Under the pieces are notes generated by a model. It worked only from the letters and a program-made list of their open reading frames with translations. It was not told the origin of the DNA and ran no database searches. Made by a program: the position numbers and the translations under genes. A stretch of 41,760 bases of DNA from Bryobacteraceae bacterium (lineage in GTDB: Bacteria; Acidobacteriota; Terriglobia; Bryobacterales; Bryobacteraceae), in the NCBI GenBank assembly GCA_030041035.1, contig JASHOO010000282.1, positions 1 to 41,760 of the forward strand, written 5' to 3'. Positions 22,707-30,274 of this stretch are shown here, one piece after another. Position 1 is the first letter of the stretch, and the number at the start of each line of letters is the position of its first letter.

Positions 22707-23594
22707 ATGAAATTCCGCCGGCTGATCGCAGCCGTAGTGTTCTTTTTTCCAGTCCCTTGTCCGGCAGCCAGCAAAGAGATCGTAGAGTTGCAGCGTGATG
22801 TGGCGCAGTTACAGGATCAGGTCCGCACGCTGCAAAGCACCCTCGACACCAAAATGGCGACGCTCACCACACAAGTGCAGCAGGCCGCGGATGCCGCCAC
22901 GCGAACCGCCACGGCTCTCGCCGGATTGCAGGGCGGCATTCAAGAGCAACTGCGCGAGCAGGGAAAGACCGTGTCCGGTCCGGTAGCCAATCTGAGCTCC
23001 AAGATTGACGACTTGACTACCGCCTTTCAGCAGGTGCAGAACGGGATGGCCGATGTCACTACGCGGTTGGCCAATCTCGAGCAGCAGATGAAGGATCTGA
23101 GCAATCAGGTCCGTACCATCAACACGCCAGCGGCCGCTCCGCCATCTCCAGGCGGAATGGCCTCATCGTCCGGAACATCCGGCGTGCCGCCGGTCGATGG
23201 CGGCACGCTTTACGCCAATGCCGATCGCGACCGCCTGGGCGGGAAGAAGGATCTCGCCTTGCAGGAGTATCAACAGTACCTCCAGTATTTCGCTGACGGG
23301 GCGCTGGCGCCGAATGCGCAGTTCTGGATCGGCTACATTTACTACGCGCAGGGCGATTACGACAATGCGCTGAAGGCGTTCGATGAGGTGCTGGTGCGGT
23401 TTTCTCCTAATGCGAAGACACCGGATGCTTATCTATGGAAAGGCACCACACTGGTGAAGCTGGGCCAACGCACTGCCGGCGCCAAGGAATTTCACCAGGT
23501 AATCAAACTGTATCCCAGCAGTGAAGCCGCCACGAAAGCCAAGGCCCAGCTTAAGCAGTTGGGCCTTTCCCCCTCAGCAGCCCGCAAGCATTAG
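22707..23594 (+). CDS. cpoB: Tol-Pal accessory protein CpoB/YbgF
   Basis: This is a 295-residue periplasmic protein. The signal peptide is 'FRRLIAAVVFFFPVPCPAAS'. A coiled coil follows (about 22-130, 'IVELQRDVAQLQDQVRTLQ' and later heptads), then a Ser/Pro/Gly linker and C-terminal TPR repeats from about 165 ('AQFWIGYIYYAQGDYDNAL', 'TPDAYLWKGTTLVKLGQ'). This is the CpoB/YbgF plan, where the protein coordinates peptidoglycan synthesis with Tol-driven constriction. ATG at 22707 is chosen because GAGGAGG (22695-22701) precedes it and the signal peptide begins there. It is sixth in the tol operon but separated from pal by an inverted repeat. The coiled coil is longer than in E. coli. Confidence 0.88.
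   Translation: MKFRRLIAAVVFFFPVPCPAASKEIVELQRDVAQLQDQVRTLQSTLDTKMATLTTQVQQAADAATRTATALAGLQGGIQEQLREQGKTVSGPVANLSSKIDDLTTAFQQVQNGMADVTTRLANLEQQMKDLSNQVRTINTPAAAPPSPGGMASSSGTSGVPPVDGGTLYANADRDRLGGKKDLALQEYQQYLQYFADGALAPNAQFWIGYIYYAQGDYDNALKAFDEVLVRFSPNAKTPDAYLWKGTTLVKLGQRTAGAKEFHQVIKLYPSSEAATKAKAQLKQLGLSPSAARKH
23541..23570 (+). terminator. Terminator-like hairpin inside the end of cpoB
   Basis: AAGGCCCA (23541-23548) and TGGGCCTT (23560-23567) form an eight-base-pair stem with an 11-base loop, followed by TCC. It lies about 25 bases before the cpoB stop, inside the coding frame. The T-run is too short for a confident call. Confidence 0.3.
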
Positions 23595-23665
23595 TCCTCT
23601 CCAGGTCTCTTCGTTTTCTCCCCCGTCTGCATAATCCCTGGCCCAGTTGAGAGAATAGGCGGTAT

Positions 23666-24400
23666 ATGGAGCAGAATTTCGCCGGCGGCCGGCCACGGCT
23701 CACGACTTACGAAGAACTCGCTAAGATGATCGACCACTCCCTGGTGCGGCCCGAGCTGACCGACGAGCAGGTCATCGCGGGCTGTGAGCTCGCCAAACGC
23801 TATCACGTGGCAAGCGTGAGCGTCCGGCCGTGCGATGTAGATGTAGCCGTACGCCTGCTAGGCGGGTCGGGCGTAACGGTAGGCAGCATTGCCGGCTTTC
23901 CGCACGGTTCCTCCACCACAGCCGTTAAGCTATACGAGATTCGTGACGTGCTTCGACGCGGCGCCAGAGAAGTCGACATGGTGCTGAATATTTCCCGGCT
24001 GCTGTCACGTCAGTTCCAATACGTCGAGACGGAGCTTTTACAGTGCGCCGAAGAGTGCCACCAACAAGGCGCGCTGCTGAAAGTAATTTTCGAAAACGCT
24101 TATCTCACCGATGAGCTGAAGATCGTCGCCTGCCGCATCTCCGCGCGAGCGGAAGCGGATTTTGTCAAGACCTCCACGGCATTTGCTCCCACCGGCTACA
24201 CCATCGAGGACTTGAAGCTCATGCGCAAGCACACTCCCGAACGCGTCGGGGTAAAAGCCGCGGGCGGTGTGCGCACCCTCGAGAAAGCCCTCGAAGTATA
24301 TGACGCCGGCTGCTCCCGTTTCGGCGCCACGGCCACCGCCGCCATTCTGGATGCTTGGAAGGCGCGCCTCAGCCAGTCTGCGGAGAAAGTGGCTTCCTAA
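23666..24400 (+). CDS. deoC: Deoxyribose-phosphate aldolase
   Basis: This 244-residue class I aldolase interconverts 2-deoxyribose 5-phosphate with glyceraldehyde 3-phosphate and acetaldehyde in deoxynucleoside breakdown. The catalytic residues are D104 ('REVDMVLNI'), Schiff-base K168 ('ADFVKTSTAF') and K197 ('VGVKAAGGVRT'). 'IDHSLVRPELTDE' and 'SIAGFPHGSSTT' match the family. A slightly extended N-terminus ('EQNFAGGRPRLTTYEEL') resembles a DeoC variant found in several phyla. The start ATG at 23666 has only a weak AGGCGG nearby. It follows the tol operon by 71 bases and precedes aroDE by 39 bases; no functional link is obvious beyond general sugar-phosphate metabolism. Confidence 0.93.
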   Translation: MEQNFAGGRPRLTTYEELAKMIDHSLVRPELTDEQVIAGCELAKRYHVASVSVRPCDVDVAVRLLGGSGVTVGSIAGFPHGSSTTAVKLYEIRDVLRRGAREVDMVLNISRLLSRQFQYVETELLQCAEECHQQGALLKVIFENAYLTDELKIVACRISARAEADFVKTSTAFAPTGYTIEDLKLMRKHTPERVGVKAAGGVRTLEKALEVYDAGCSRFGATATAAILDAWKARLSQSAEKVAS

Positions 24401-24439
24401 CGTTTTTGCCGTGGTATTCTAAGAACCTCGCGAACGGCC

Positions 24440-25948
24440 ATGCCGCAGAAACGGCCCTTCCCTCGCATTTGTATCGCCCTCGGGCTTCCAGACGCCGCCA
24501 AATTGCTGGAACACGCCCGCCAGGAAGCTGCTGCGGGCGAGACATTCTTCGAATTCCGCCTGGACTATCTGGACAACCCCGAACGAGGGATCACGGTCAT
24601 TCGAGAGTTGCTCAAGGAGCACCCCGGTTGCCTCGTACTAGCTACCTGCCGCCGCCATCAGAACCAGGGCAAGTTCAATGGAAGCGTGGAAGATCAGTTA
24701 CGTATACTCGATCTCGCGGTCAGCGCCGGTGCGAAGGCAATCGACGTAGAGATTGAGACGGCCGAGGCCGCTTCCGAGCGTTTAAGCGGGTTCCGCGGGC
24801 GCTGCCAGATTGTCATCTCGTACCATAATTTCGAAACCATGCCGCAGCTCGACGCTCTCGTTAAACGCATGACGCTGCTCCCCGCGGATGCATACAAAAT
24901 CGTGACTACCGCGCGCAAGCCTTCCGACAATGCGCGCGTCCTCGGGCTGGCCCGCGCCTACGCTCGCACGCCGCTCGTTGTTCTCGCTACCGGCGAACTC
25001 GGATTTCCGACCCGCGTGCTGTCCCCTTCGTTCGGTGGAATGTATACTTACGCCGCTCCGCTAGCCACACAAGGAACCGCCTCGGGTCAGGTGAGTGCGC
25101 GCCTGTTACGGCATCTTTACCGCATCGACAAGATTTCGAGGGCCGTAAAGGTGTACGGCGTGATCGCCGATCCGATCCGTCACTCGATTTCACCTGCCGT
25201 TCACAACCGCGGCTTCCAGGCACGCCGGATCGACGGCGTTTATCTTCCCTTCCTGGTCTCGCCGCTGCAACTCCGGGATTTCTTCATCCTGGCCGACAGG
25301 ATTCCTATCTCCGGATTCAGCGTCACCATCCCGCATAAGCAAAAGGTGGTTCGGTATCTCGACGCTGTCGATCCGCTAGCGCGCCGCATCGGCGCTGTCA
25401 ATACGGTCTGGCGCAAGGCCGGGAAATGGCGCGGCACCAATACCGATGCGGAAGCCGTACTGGCGCCCTTGAGCCGCCACATGCGGCCCGCCAAGGCTTC
25501 GGTGTTAATCGTCGGCAACGGCGGCGCGGCTCGCGGCGCTGCCTGCGCGCTCATCGATGCCGGGGCGAAAGTTTCCATCGTAGGCCGCAATCCCGACCGC
25601 GTCAGGGCCCTCGCCCGGCTCTGTGGCGCCGAACCCTTGCTGCGTGAGCAGGCCGACCAACGCGGTTTTGACGCGTTGGTACACGCCACGCCCGTGGGCA
25701 TGTTTCCGCACGCCGAGGAATGTTTCTTCAACGGCAGGATTCCGGCTGATATCGTCTTCGACATGGTCTACAATCCTCTCGAAACCGCGCTCATTCGTCG
25801 GGCCCGCGCGGAAAATAAGGTTGTGGTGCCGGGCATCGAGATGTTCATCGAGCAGGCGGTGCGCCAATTCGAGATCTGGACCGGTGAATCCGCGCCGCGC
25901 GCGGTGATGGAAAAAGCCGCGCTGGAGGCATTGGAGCAGAAAGCATGA
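24440..25948 (+). CDS. aroDE: Bifunctional 3-dehydroquinate dehydratase / shikimate dehydrogenase
   Basis: The protein has 502 residues and fuses two steps of the shikimate pathway. Residues 1-225 are a type I (Schiff-base) dehydroquinase with the base His in 'ISYHNFE' (about 130) and the imine Lys in 'AYKIVTTA' (about 152). From about 235 follows shikimate dehydrogenase: 'VYGVIADPIRHSISPAVHN', the catalytic Lys in 'SVTIPHK' (about 300), Asp in 'GTNTDAE' (about 335), dinucleotide loop 'GNGGAARGA' (about 360) and 'VPGIEMFIEQAVRQFEIW'. The order is the same as in chlamydial and plant fusions. It makes shikimate from dehydroquinate with NADPH. The stop overlaps the next ATG (ATGA), so a 68-residue Tat peptide is translationally coupled. 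Confidence 0.93.
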   Translation: MPQKRPFPRICIALGLPDAAKLLEHARQEAAAGETFFEFRLDYLDNPERGITVIRELLKEHPGCLVLATCRRHQNQGKFNGSVEDQLRILDLAVSAGAKAIDVEIETAEAASERLSGFRGRCQIVISYHNFETMPQLDALVKRMTLLPADAYKIVTTARKPSDNARVLGLARAYARTPLVVLATGELGFPTRVLSPSFGGMYTYAAPLATQGTASGQVSARLLRHLYRIDKISRAVKVYGVIADPIRHSISPAVHNRGFQARRIDGVYLPFLVSPLQLRDFFILADRIPISGFSVTIPHKQKVVRYLDAVDPLARRIGAVNTVWRKAGKWRGTNTDAEAVLAPLSRHMRPAKASVLIVGNGGAARGAACALIDAGAKVSIVGRNPDRVRALARLCGAEPLLREQADQRGFDALVHATPVGMFPHAEECFFNGRIPADIVFDMVYNPLETALIRRARAENKVVVPGIEMFIEQAVRQFEIWTGESAPRAVMEKAALEALEQKA

Positions 25949-26151
25949 GTCACAGAATCACCCGCCGGCACTTGGCTAGAGCACTCGGATCGGTTGCCGG
26001 TATCGCTGCCGTGCGCGCACAGGCCCCATCCACCGGCCAGCCCCAAGACTTCGACGCGGCGGCTCAAGAGCAGATTCGCAAGTACAGACAGGCCCTGGCG
26101 AAAGTCGATCTGCCCGTGTCCACCGAGCCGGCCTTCCTGTTCAAAGCCTGA
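25945..26151 (+). CDS. 68-residue Tat-signal peptide coupled to an amidase, function unknown
   Basis: This small protein starts with a twin-arginine-like signal ('ITRRHLARALGSVAGIAAVRA') and continues as 'QAPSTGQPQDFDAAAQEQI', a short helix 'RKYRQALAKVDLP' and an end 'STEPAFLFKA'. It has no recognisable domain. Overlaps on both sides (ATGA with aroDE, TGATG with the amidase) give it two tight translational couplings, a strong argument that it is real. The amidase itself lacks a signal peptide, so this peptide may escort it through the Tat channel or bind it as a small subunit; that is inference. A split signal region produced by a frame change is the alternative. Confidence 0.6.
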   Translation: MSHRITRRHLARALGSVAGIAAVRAQAPSTGQPQDFDAAAQEQIRKYRQALAKVDLPVSTEPAFLFKA

Positions 26152-27578
26152 TGGCCGCGGAAATCAACGACGACATTTTCTTCGCCACCATCGGCGAGTT
26201 GGATTCCCGGCTGAAGGCCAGGGAGTTTTCGGACGTCGATCTCGTGCGCGCCTTCGCGCAGCGTCTGGAACAGCTCGGCCCACGCTATAACGCGCTGGCG
26301 CTGCCTCTCACTGAGGTCGCCATCCGCCGCGCGAAGGAGGTCGATAGCGATCTCAAGCGCGAGCGTTACCGCGGACCGCTGCAGGGCATTCCATTCGGCG
26401 CCAAGGATCTCCTCAGTTACGCGAATCACCCGACCACTTGGGGCGCTCGCCCGTATGCCGCACAAGTGTTCGACTACACCGCGACCGCTCTTCAGAAGCT
26501 CGACAAAACCGGTGCCGTGCTGATTGGAAAGCTCGCCATGGTGGAGCTTGCCGGAGGCGGCGGTTATCGCTTCCCATCCGCATCTATGTTTGGCCCGGGC
26601 CTTAACCCCTGGGACCGCACACGCTGGTCCGGGGGTTCCTCCAGCGGATCTGCCAGCGCCGTGGCCGCCGGCCTGGTCCCGTTCGCTCTCGGTTCGGAAA
26701 CCTCCGAATCCATTCTCACGCCTGCTGCGTTCTGCGGCGTCACCGGCTTGCGGCCCACCTATGGCCTGGTCAGCCGTTACGGCGCCATGGCGCTTTCCTG
26801 GACCATGGATAAAATCGGGCCTTTGTGCCACTCCGCCGAAGATTGCGGCTTGGTGCTGGCGGTCATTGCAGGCGGTGATCACGCCGATCCCGGCTCGGCC
26901 CACAAAGGTTTTTACTACGCGCCGCAATACGCCCGCCCGGTGAAAACCCTGCGCATCGGCTATGCACCCGCCGATTTTGCGGAATGGGCTCAGCCCGCTG
27001 CACGGCCCGCGTTTGAGCAAGCGCTGGCCGTCATTCGTGAAACCGGAGCGCAACTCGTCGAAACCAGGCTGCCTGATCTTCCATACAGCGCTCTCACTGC
27101 CACCATCATCCAGGCGGAAGGCGCTTCCGTCTTCGAGCCGCTGATCGCAAGCGGCCGGGTGCAGGAACTGGCGGATGCCAAACAGATTGCAGGCTTGAAA
27201 GCAGGGCTGGAGATATCGGCCAATGATTACCTGAAGGCCATGCGTATCCGCTCCCAGTTGCAACACAAGATCCGGCTCCTGTTCGTCGATGTCGACGTGC
27301 TGATCTCACCCAGCCGTTTCGGTCCTGCTCCAAAAGTCACCGAGCCACTGGACAAGAACCCTTCCGGCCAGACTCCCAAGGATCTCGGCCTGAGCGCCCT
27401 GATTCCAGCGGGCAATCTTGCTGGACTCCCCGCGCTATCGCTGCCTTGCGGGTTTACGGACGGCCTGCCGCTGGGAATTCAGTTGGTTGGCCCGGCATTC
27501 TCCGAAGGCGTTCTACTGACTGTAGCGAAGGAATTTCAAACCCGCACCGACTGGCACCGCAAGCGGCCCAAGGTGTAG
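26151..27578 (+). CDS. Amidase signature family hydrolase
   Basis: This 475-residue protein of the amidase signature family hydrolyses an amide (RCONH2) to acid and ammonia, or belongs to the GatA-like group. The Ser-cisSer-Lys triad is complete: K85 ('PFGAKDLL'), S163 ('WSGGSSSGSA') and S187, 24 residues later as in characterised enzymes. The nucleophile loop reads 'GSETSESILTP' instead of the common GSDTGGSIR type. 'GVTGLRPTYGLVSRYG' and a C-terminal 'LALSLPCG'-like 'LPALSLPCGF' are typical. The start at 26151 overlaps the Tat-peptide stop (TGATG). It has no signal peptide of its own. No gatB or gatC is adjacent, so a tRNA amidotransferase role is unlikely. Confidence 0.88.
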   Translation: MAAEINDDIFFATIGELDSRLKAREFSDVDLVRAFAQRLEQLGPRYNALALPLTEVAIRRAKEVDSDLKRERYRGPLQGIPFGAKDLLSYANHPTTWGARPYAAQVFDYTATALQKLDKTGAVLIGKLAMVELAGGGGYRFPSASMFGPGLNPWDRTRWSGGSSSGSASAVAAGLVPFALGSETSESILTPAAFCGVTGLRPTYGLVSRYGAMALSWTMDKIGPLCHSAEDCGLVLAVIAGGDHADPGSAHKGFYYAPQYARPVKTLRIGYAPADFAEWAQPAARPAFEQALAVIRETGAQLVETRLPDLPYSALTATIIQAEGASVFEPLIASGRVQELADAKQIAGLKAGLEISANDYLKAMRIRSQLQHKIRLLFVDVDVLISPSRFGPAPKVTEPLDKNPSGQTPKDLGLSALIPAGNLAGLPALSLPCGFTDGLPLGIQLVGPAFSEGVLLTVAKEFQTRTDWHRKRPKV

Positions 27579-27597
27579 GGCTCTCCGCGCGCGAAGC

Positions 27598-27603
27598 TAC
27601 AAT
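27598..27603 (+). promoter_or_regulatory. -10-like hexamer six bases before the transglutaminase-protein ATG
   Basis: TACAAT, five of six consensus bases, is followed by six bases and the ATG at 27610. With no ribosome binding site, this suggests a leaderless transcript. Confidence 0.4.
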
Positions 27604-27609
27604 GAGATC

Positions 27610-29751
27610 ATGGCGCGCGCCGTCAGTCCGCAACTTTCGGTCGAGCGCTTTTTCCAGCTTGCCATCCTCGGTCTCGTCACCAGCGGTTATCTCGCGGTAG
27701 CAGGCTCCGGTTATCTCGACACGCCCACCGTTGTTGTCACCGGGCTGGGATTGCTGTTGCGCGCGCTCCTGGTCATGGAGGTCATACGCCTGGAATTCTC
27801 CGCCGGCCTCGTAACCCTGGTAACTCTGGGCTACATCGCCTTCTATCCCGTCGATTACTTTTTCCTGTCCCAATCCTTTCTGCAAGCCACCATTCATCTG
27901 GTCTTTTTCCTCGCGGTCGTGAAAATTCTGACCGCAAGCACTAACCGCGACTATCTCTACGCCGGTGCCATCGCGTTTCTCGAAATTCTTGCCGCGGCGA
28001 TTCTGTCTGCCAGCTTAAATTTTCTTTTGTTCCTCGGCTTCTACCTGCTCTGCGCTATGGCTGCCTTTACCAGCGCTGAAATCCGCCGGGCTATGCAGAA
28101 GCCGCATCAGATTGCGCGCCTCGGCCTGCGCCGTTTTCATCTCCGGCTCGCGGCCGTCGCCGCATCCGTGACCCTGGGCATTCTGGTTCTCACGGCGGGC
28201 CTGTTTTTCCTGCTGCCCCGCGGCGCCAATGCCTCTCTGAGCCGCCTGGTTTCCCACCGCGTTCACGTACCGGGCTTCTCCAACGAGGTAACACTCGGCG
28301 AAATCGGTGAGATCAAGAATGATTCGAGCGCCGTGATGCACGTCCGCGCTGAGTCACCGCACTTCCCGGACAACCTCAAGTGGCGCGGCGTTGCCTTGAG
28401 TGATTTCGACGGCAAGCGCTGGTCGAATCCGCCTGGCGAAGGGCCGACCGTGCGCCTGGAGGATGGCTGGACGCTCGTCACCGATTGGCCGCACGTCGGA
28501 CATCCTCTCTACTACCACGTAACGCTCAATGCGGTCGATTCCAATGCCCTGTTCGTCGCCGGACTGCCCTCGCATGTGCGGCCGGAGCGTATTAGCCCCG
28601 GTCTTCCCGGCTTACAAAACGATGTGGTCCGCGGCCCGAACGACAGCCTGCGACTGCGCTTTCTCCCGCCCGGCAACTTCCGCTACTCCGTCTCCGGCGT
28701 TCTGGAAAGTCCTTCTCTGGTCGTAGATCACGCCCCTTTGTTCCCTGCGGCACGCGAGCACTACCTGCGGCTACCGCGAATCGATCCGCGCGTGCGGGAA
28801 CTCGCTGAACAAGTGACGGCCGGACTGTTCACACAATTCGCCCGAGCCCGCGCCATCGAGAATTATCTACGCCGCTCCTACGGCTACGCGCTGGAGTTCC
28901 CCGATCACGAGCCGAAAGACCCGATCGCATATTTCCTGTTTGAGCGCAAGAAAGGCCACTGCGAATACTTCGCCTCCGCCATGGCGGTCATGTTGCGCGC
29001 CATTGGCATCCCCTCGCGGCTGGTCAACGGCTTTCAAAGTGGAACGTTCAACCCGATTTCTGGTCAATATGTCATTCGCGCCTCCGACGCGCATAGTTGG
29101 GTAGAGGCGTACCTCGAGGCCCGGGGCTGGACTACGTTCGATCCCACACCGTCCGACCCGTCCGCCCACAATGGGGGTTTGCTCGCCCGGTTCGCTCTGT
29201 GGACCGACGCTGCCGATACCTTCTGGCAAGACTGGATCCTGCGATATGATCGAGGCCGGCAATTCTTCCTCGCCGCTCAATTGGATGGTGCAAGCCGGCG
29301 CTTGCGTCTCGGGTGGCTGGGCGGCTGGAGTGGCATCTTCGGCCAATGGCGGGTGCAAATCGCCGCCAGGCTCAAAACATATGGACCCGCGCTGGCCGTA
29401 CTTGTCGCCCTGGCCACAGCGCTGGTGTTTGCAGGTCCGCGCGCGTTTCGCTCGTTGCGCATGCTGCATCGCGTCCGGCGCGTCCGCGAGGGTCAGGTGT
29501 CGGCCGGCGACGCCACAATCTTATACCAGCGCATGCTCGACGTGCTGCGTAATCGTGGTTTTCAAAAGCCTGCCTGGTTCACGCCGCGCGAGTTCGCCGC
29601 CTCCCTCCCCGCCGAAACCGGTATGCTGGTCGATCAGTTCACCGCTGCATATAATGATGTCCGCTTTGGCGGCAAGCTCGACGCTGCACCTCGCCTGACC
29701 CTGCTGCTCGAAGAATTGGAAACCGGGCGGACAGGTATCCCGACAATCTGA
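27610..29751 (+). CDS. TgpA-like membrane protein with transglutaminase domain (DUF3488 type)
   Basis: The protein has 713 residues. Residues about 15-210 contain six or more membrane helices (for example 'FFQLAILGLVTSGYLAVAG', 'VTLGILVLTAGLFFLLP'). A periplasmic domain at about 215-550 includes a transglutaminase-like cysteine-protease fold with catalytic Cys in 'KGHCEYFASAMAVMLRA', His in 'DAHSWVEAYL' and Asp in 'WTTFDPTPSDP'. A further helix near 605 and a C-terminal cytoplasmic DUF4129-like tail ('LYQRMLDVLRNRGF', 'TPREFAASLP') follow. This is the TgpA plan, essential in Pseudomonas; the reaction is not established. Such genes often accompany MoxR-DUF58 genes, but here it stands between an amidase and a GAF gene. 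A DUF4129/DUF4350 group lies 9 kb downstream. Confidence 0.87.
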   Translation: MARAVSPQLSVERFFQLAILGLVTSGYLAVAGSGYLDTPTVVVTGLGLLLRALLVMEVIRLEFSAGLVTLVTLGYIAFYPVDYFFLSQSFLQATIHLVFFLAVVKILTASTNRDYLYAGAIAFLEILAAAILSASLNFLLFLGFYLLCAMAAFTSAEIRRAMQKPHQIARLGLRRFHLRLAAVAASVTLGILVLTAGLFFLLPRGANASLSRLVSHRVHVPGFSNEVTLGEIGEIKNDSSAVMHVRAESPHFPDNLKWRGVALSDFDGKRWSNPPGEGPTVRLEDGWTLVTDWPHVGHPLYYHVTLNAVDSNALFVAGLPSHVRPERISPGLPGLQNDVVRGPNDSLRLRFLPPGNFRYSVSGVLESPSLVVDHAPLFPAAREHYLRLPRIDPRVRELAEQVTAGLFTQFARARAIENYLRRSYGYALEFPDHEPKDPIAYFLFERKKGHCEYFASAMAVMLRAIGIPSRLVNGFQSGTFNPISGQYVIRASDAHSWVEAYLEARGWTTFDPTPSDPSAHNGGLLARFALWTDAADTFWQDWILRYDRGRQFFLAAQLDGASRRLRLGWLGGWSGIFGQWRVQIAARLKTYGPALAVLVALATALVFAGPRAFRSLRMLHRVRRVREGQVSAGDATILYQRMLDVLRNRGFQKPAWFTPREFAASLPAETGMLVDQFTAAYNDVRFGGKLDAAPRLTLLLEELETGRTGIPTI

Positions 29752-29809
29752 TCTCTTCGGCCACTGCCAAGCCCTGCAATCGAGATAGAATCATCTCTGG
29801 CTTCACGAA

Positions 29810-30274
29810 ATGAGCGCGCCCAACCCGATCTACCCGGCAGCGTCCGCAGGCAAACTGGAGGAAGTGCTTCGCCTCACCATTGCGCATTTCCACGCTGATA
29901 CCGGCACCATTCACCTTCTGGAAGCCGACGGCGTACTGCACCTGAAAGCCGCCAGCGACGGGATTCCCGAGCCCATCCTGAAAGCCGTGGAACTCGTCCC
30001 CATCGGCAAAGGAATGGCCGGCCTCGCGGTCGAGCGGAAACAACCCGTCAGCGTTTGCAACCTGCAAACTGACGCCAGCGGCAACGCCCGCCCGGGCGCT
30101 AAAGCCACCGGCATGGAAGGCGCCCTGGTGGTGCCCATCCTCCTGGGTGAAAAGGCTGTCGGTGCGATCGGCATCGCCAATCGGAAACCGCGCACCTTCA
30201 CACCCCAAGAGACCGCCGAGCTGATCAACATCGGGCGCGCCATTGCCCTGGCTAAGGATTCTCAACACCTATGA
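29810..30274 (+). CDS. Stand-alone GAF domain protein
   Basis: This 154-residue soluble protein is a single GAF sensory domain ('KLEEVLRLTIAHFHADTGTIHLLEADG', 'ELVPIGKGMAGLAVERKQPVSVCNL', 'GALVVPILLGEKAVGAIGIANR', 'FTPQETAELINIGRAIA'). There is no attached kinase, cyclase or DNA-binding domain, so it would have to act through a partner. The catalytic cysteines of free-methionine-(R)-sulfoxide reductases are not evident, as only one cysteine is seen. A TAGAAT hexamer (29786-29791) lies 18 bases before the ATG. The stop overlaps the next start (ATGA at 30271), so it is coupled to an exported oxidoreductase, an unusual pairing. Confidence 0.82.
   Translation: MSAPNPIYPAASAGKLEEVLRLTIAHFHADTGTIHLLEADGVLHLKAASDGIPEPILKAVELVPIGKGMAGLAVERKQPVSVCNLQTDASGNARPGAKATGMEGALVVPILLGEKAVGAIGIANRKPRTFTPQETAELINIGRAIALAKDSQHL

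Noticed and set aside
26064-27266. 400-residue open frame on the minus strand
   Set aside because: It is a shadow of the amidase, whose catalytic triad is complete in the plus frame.
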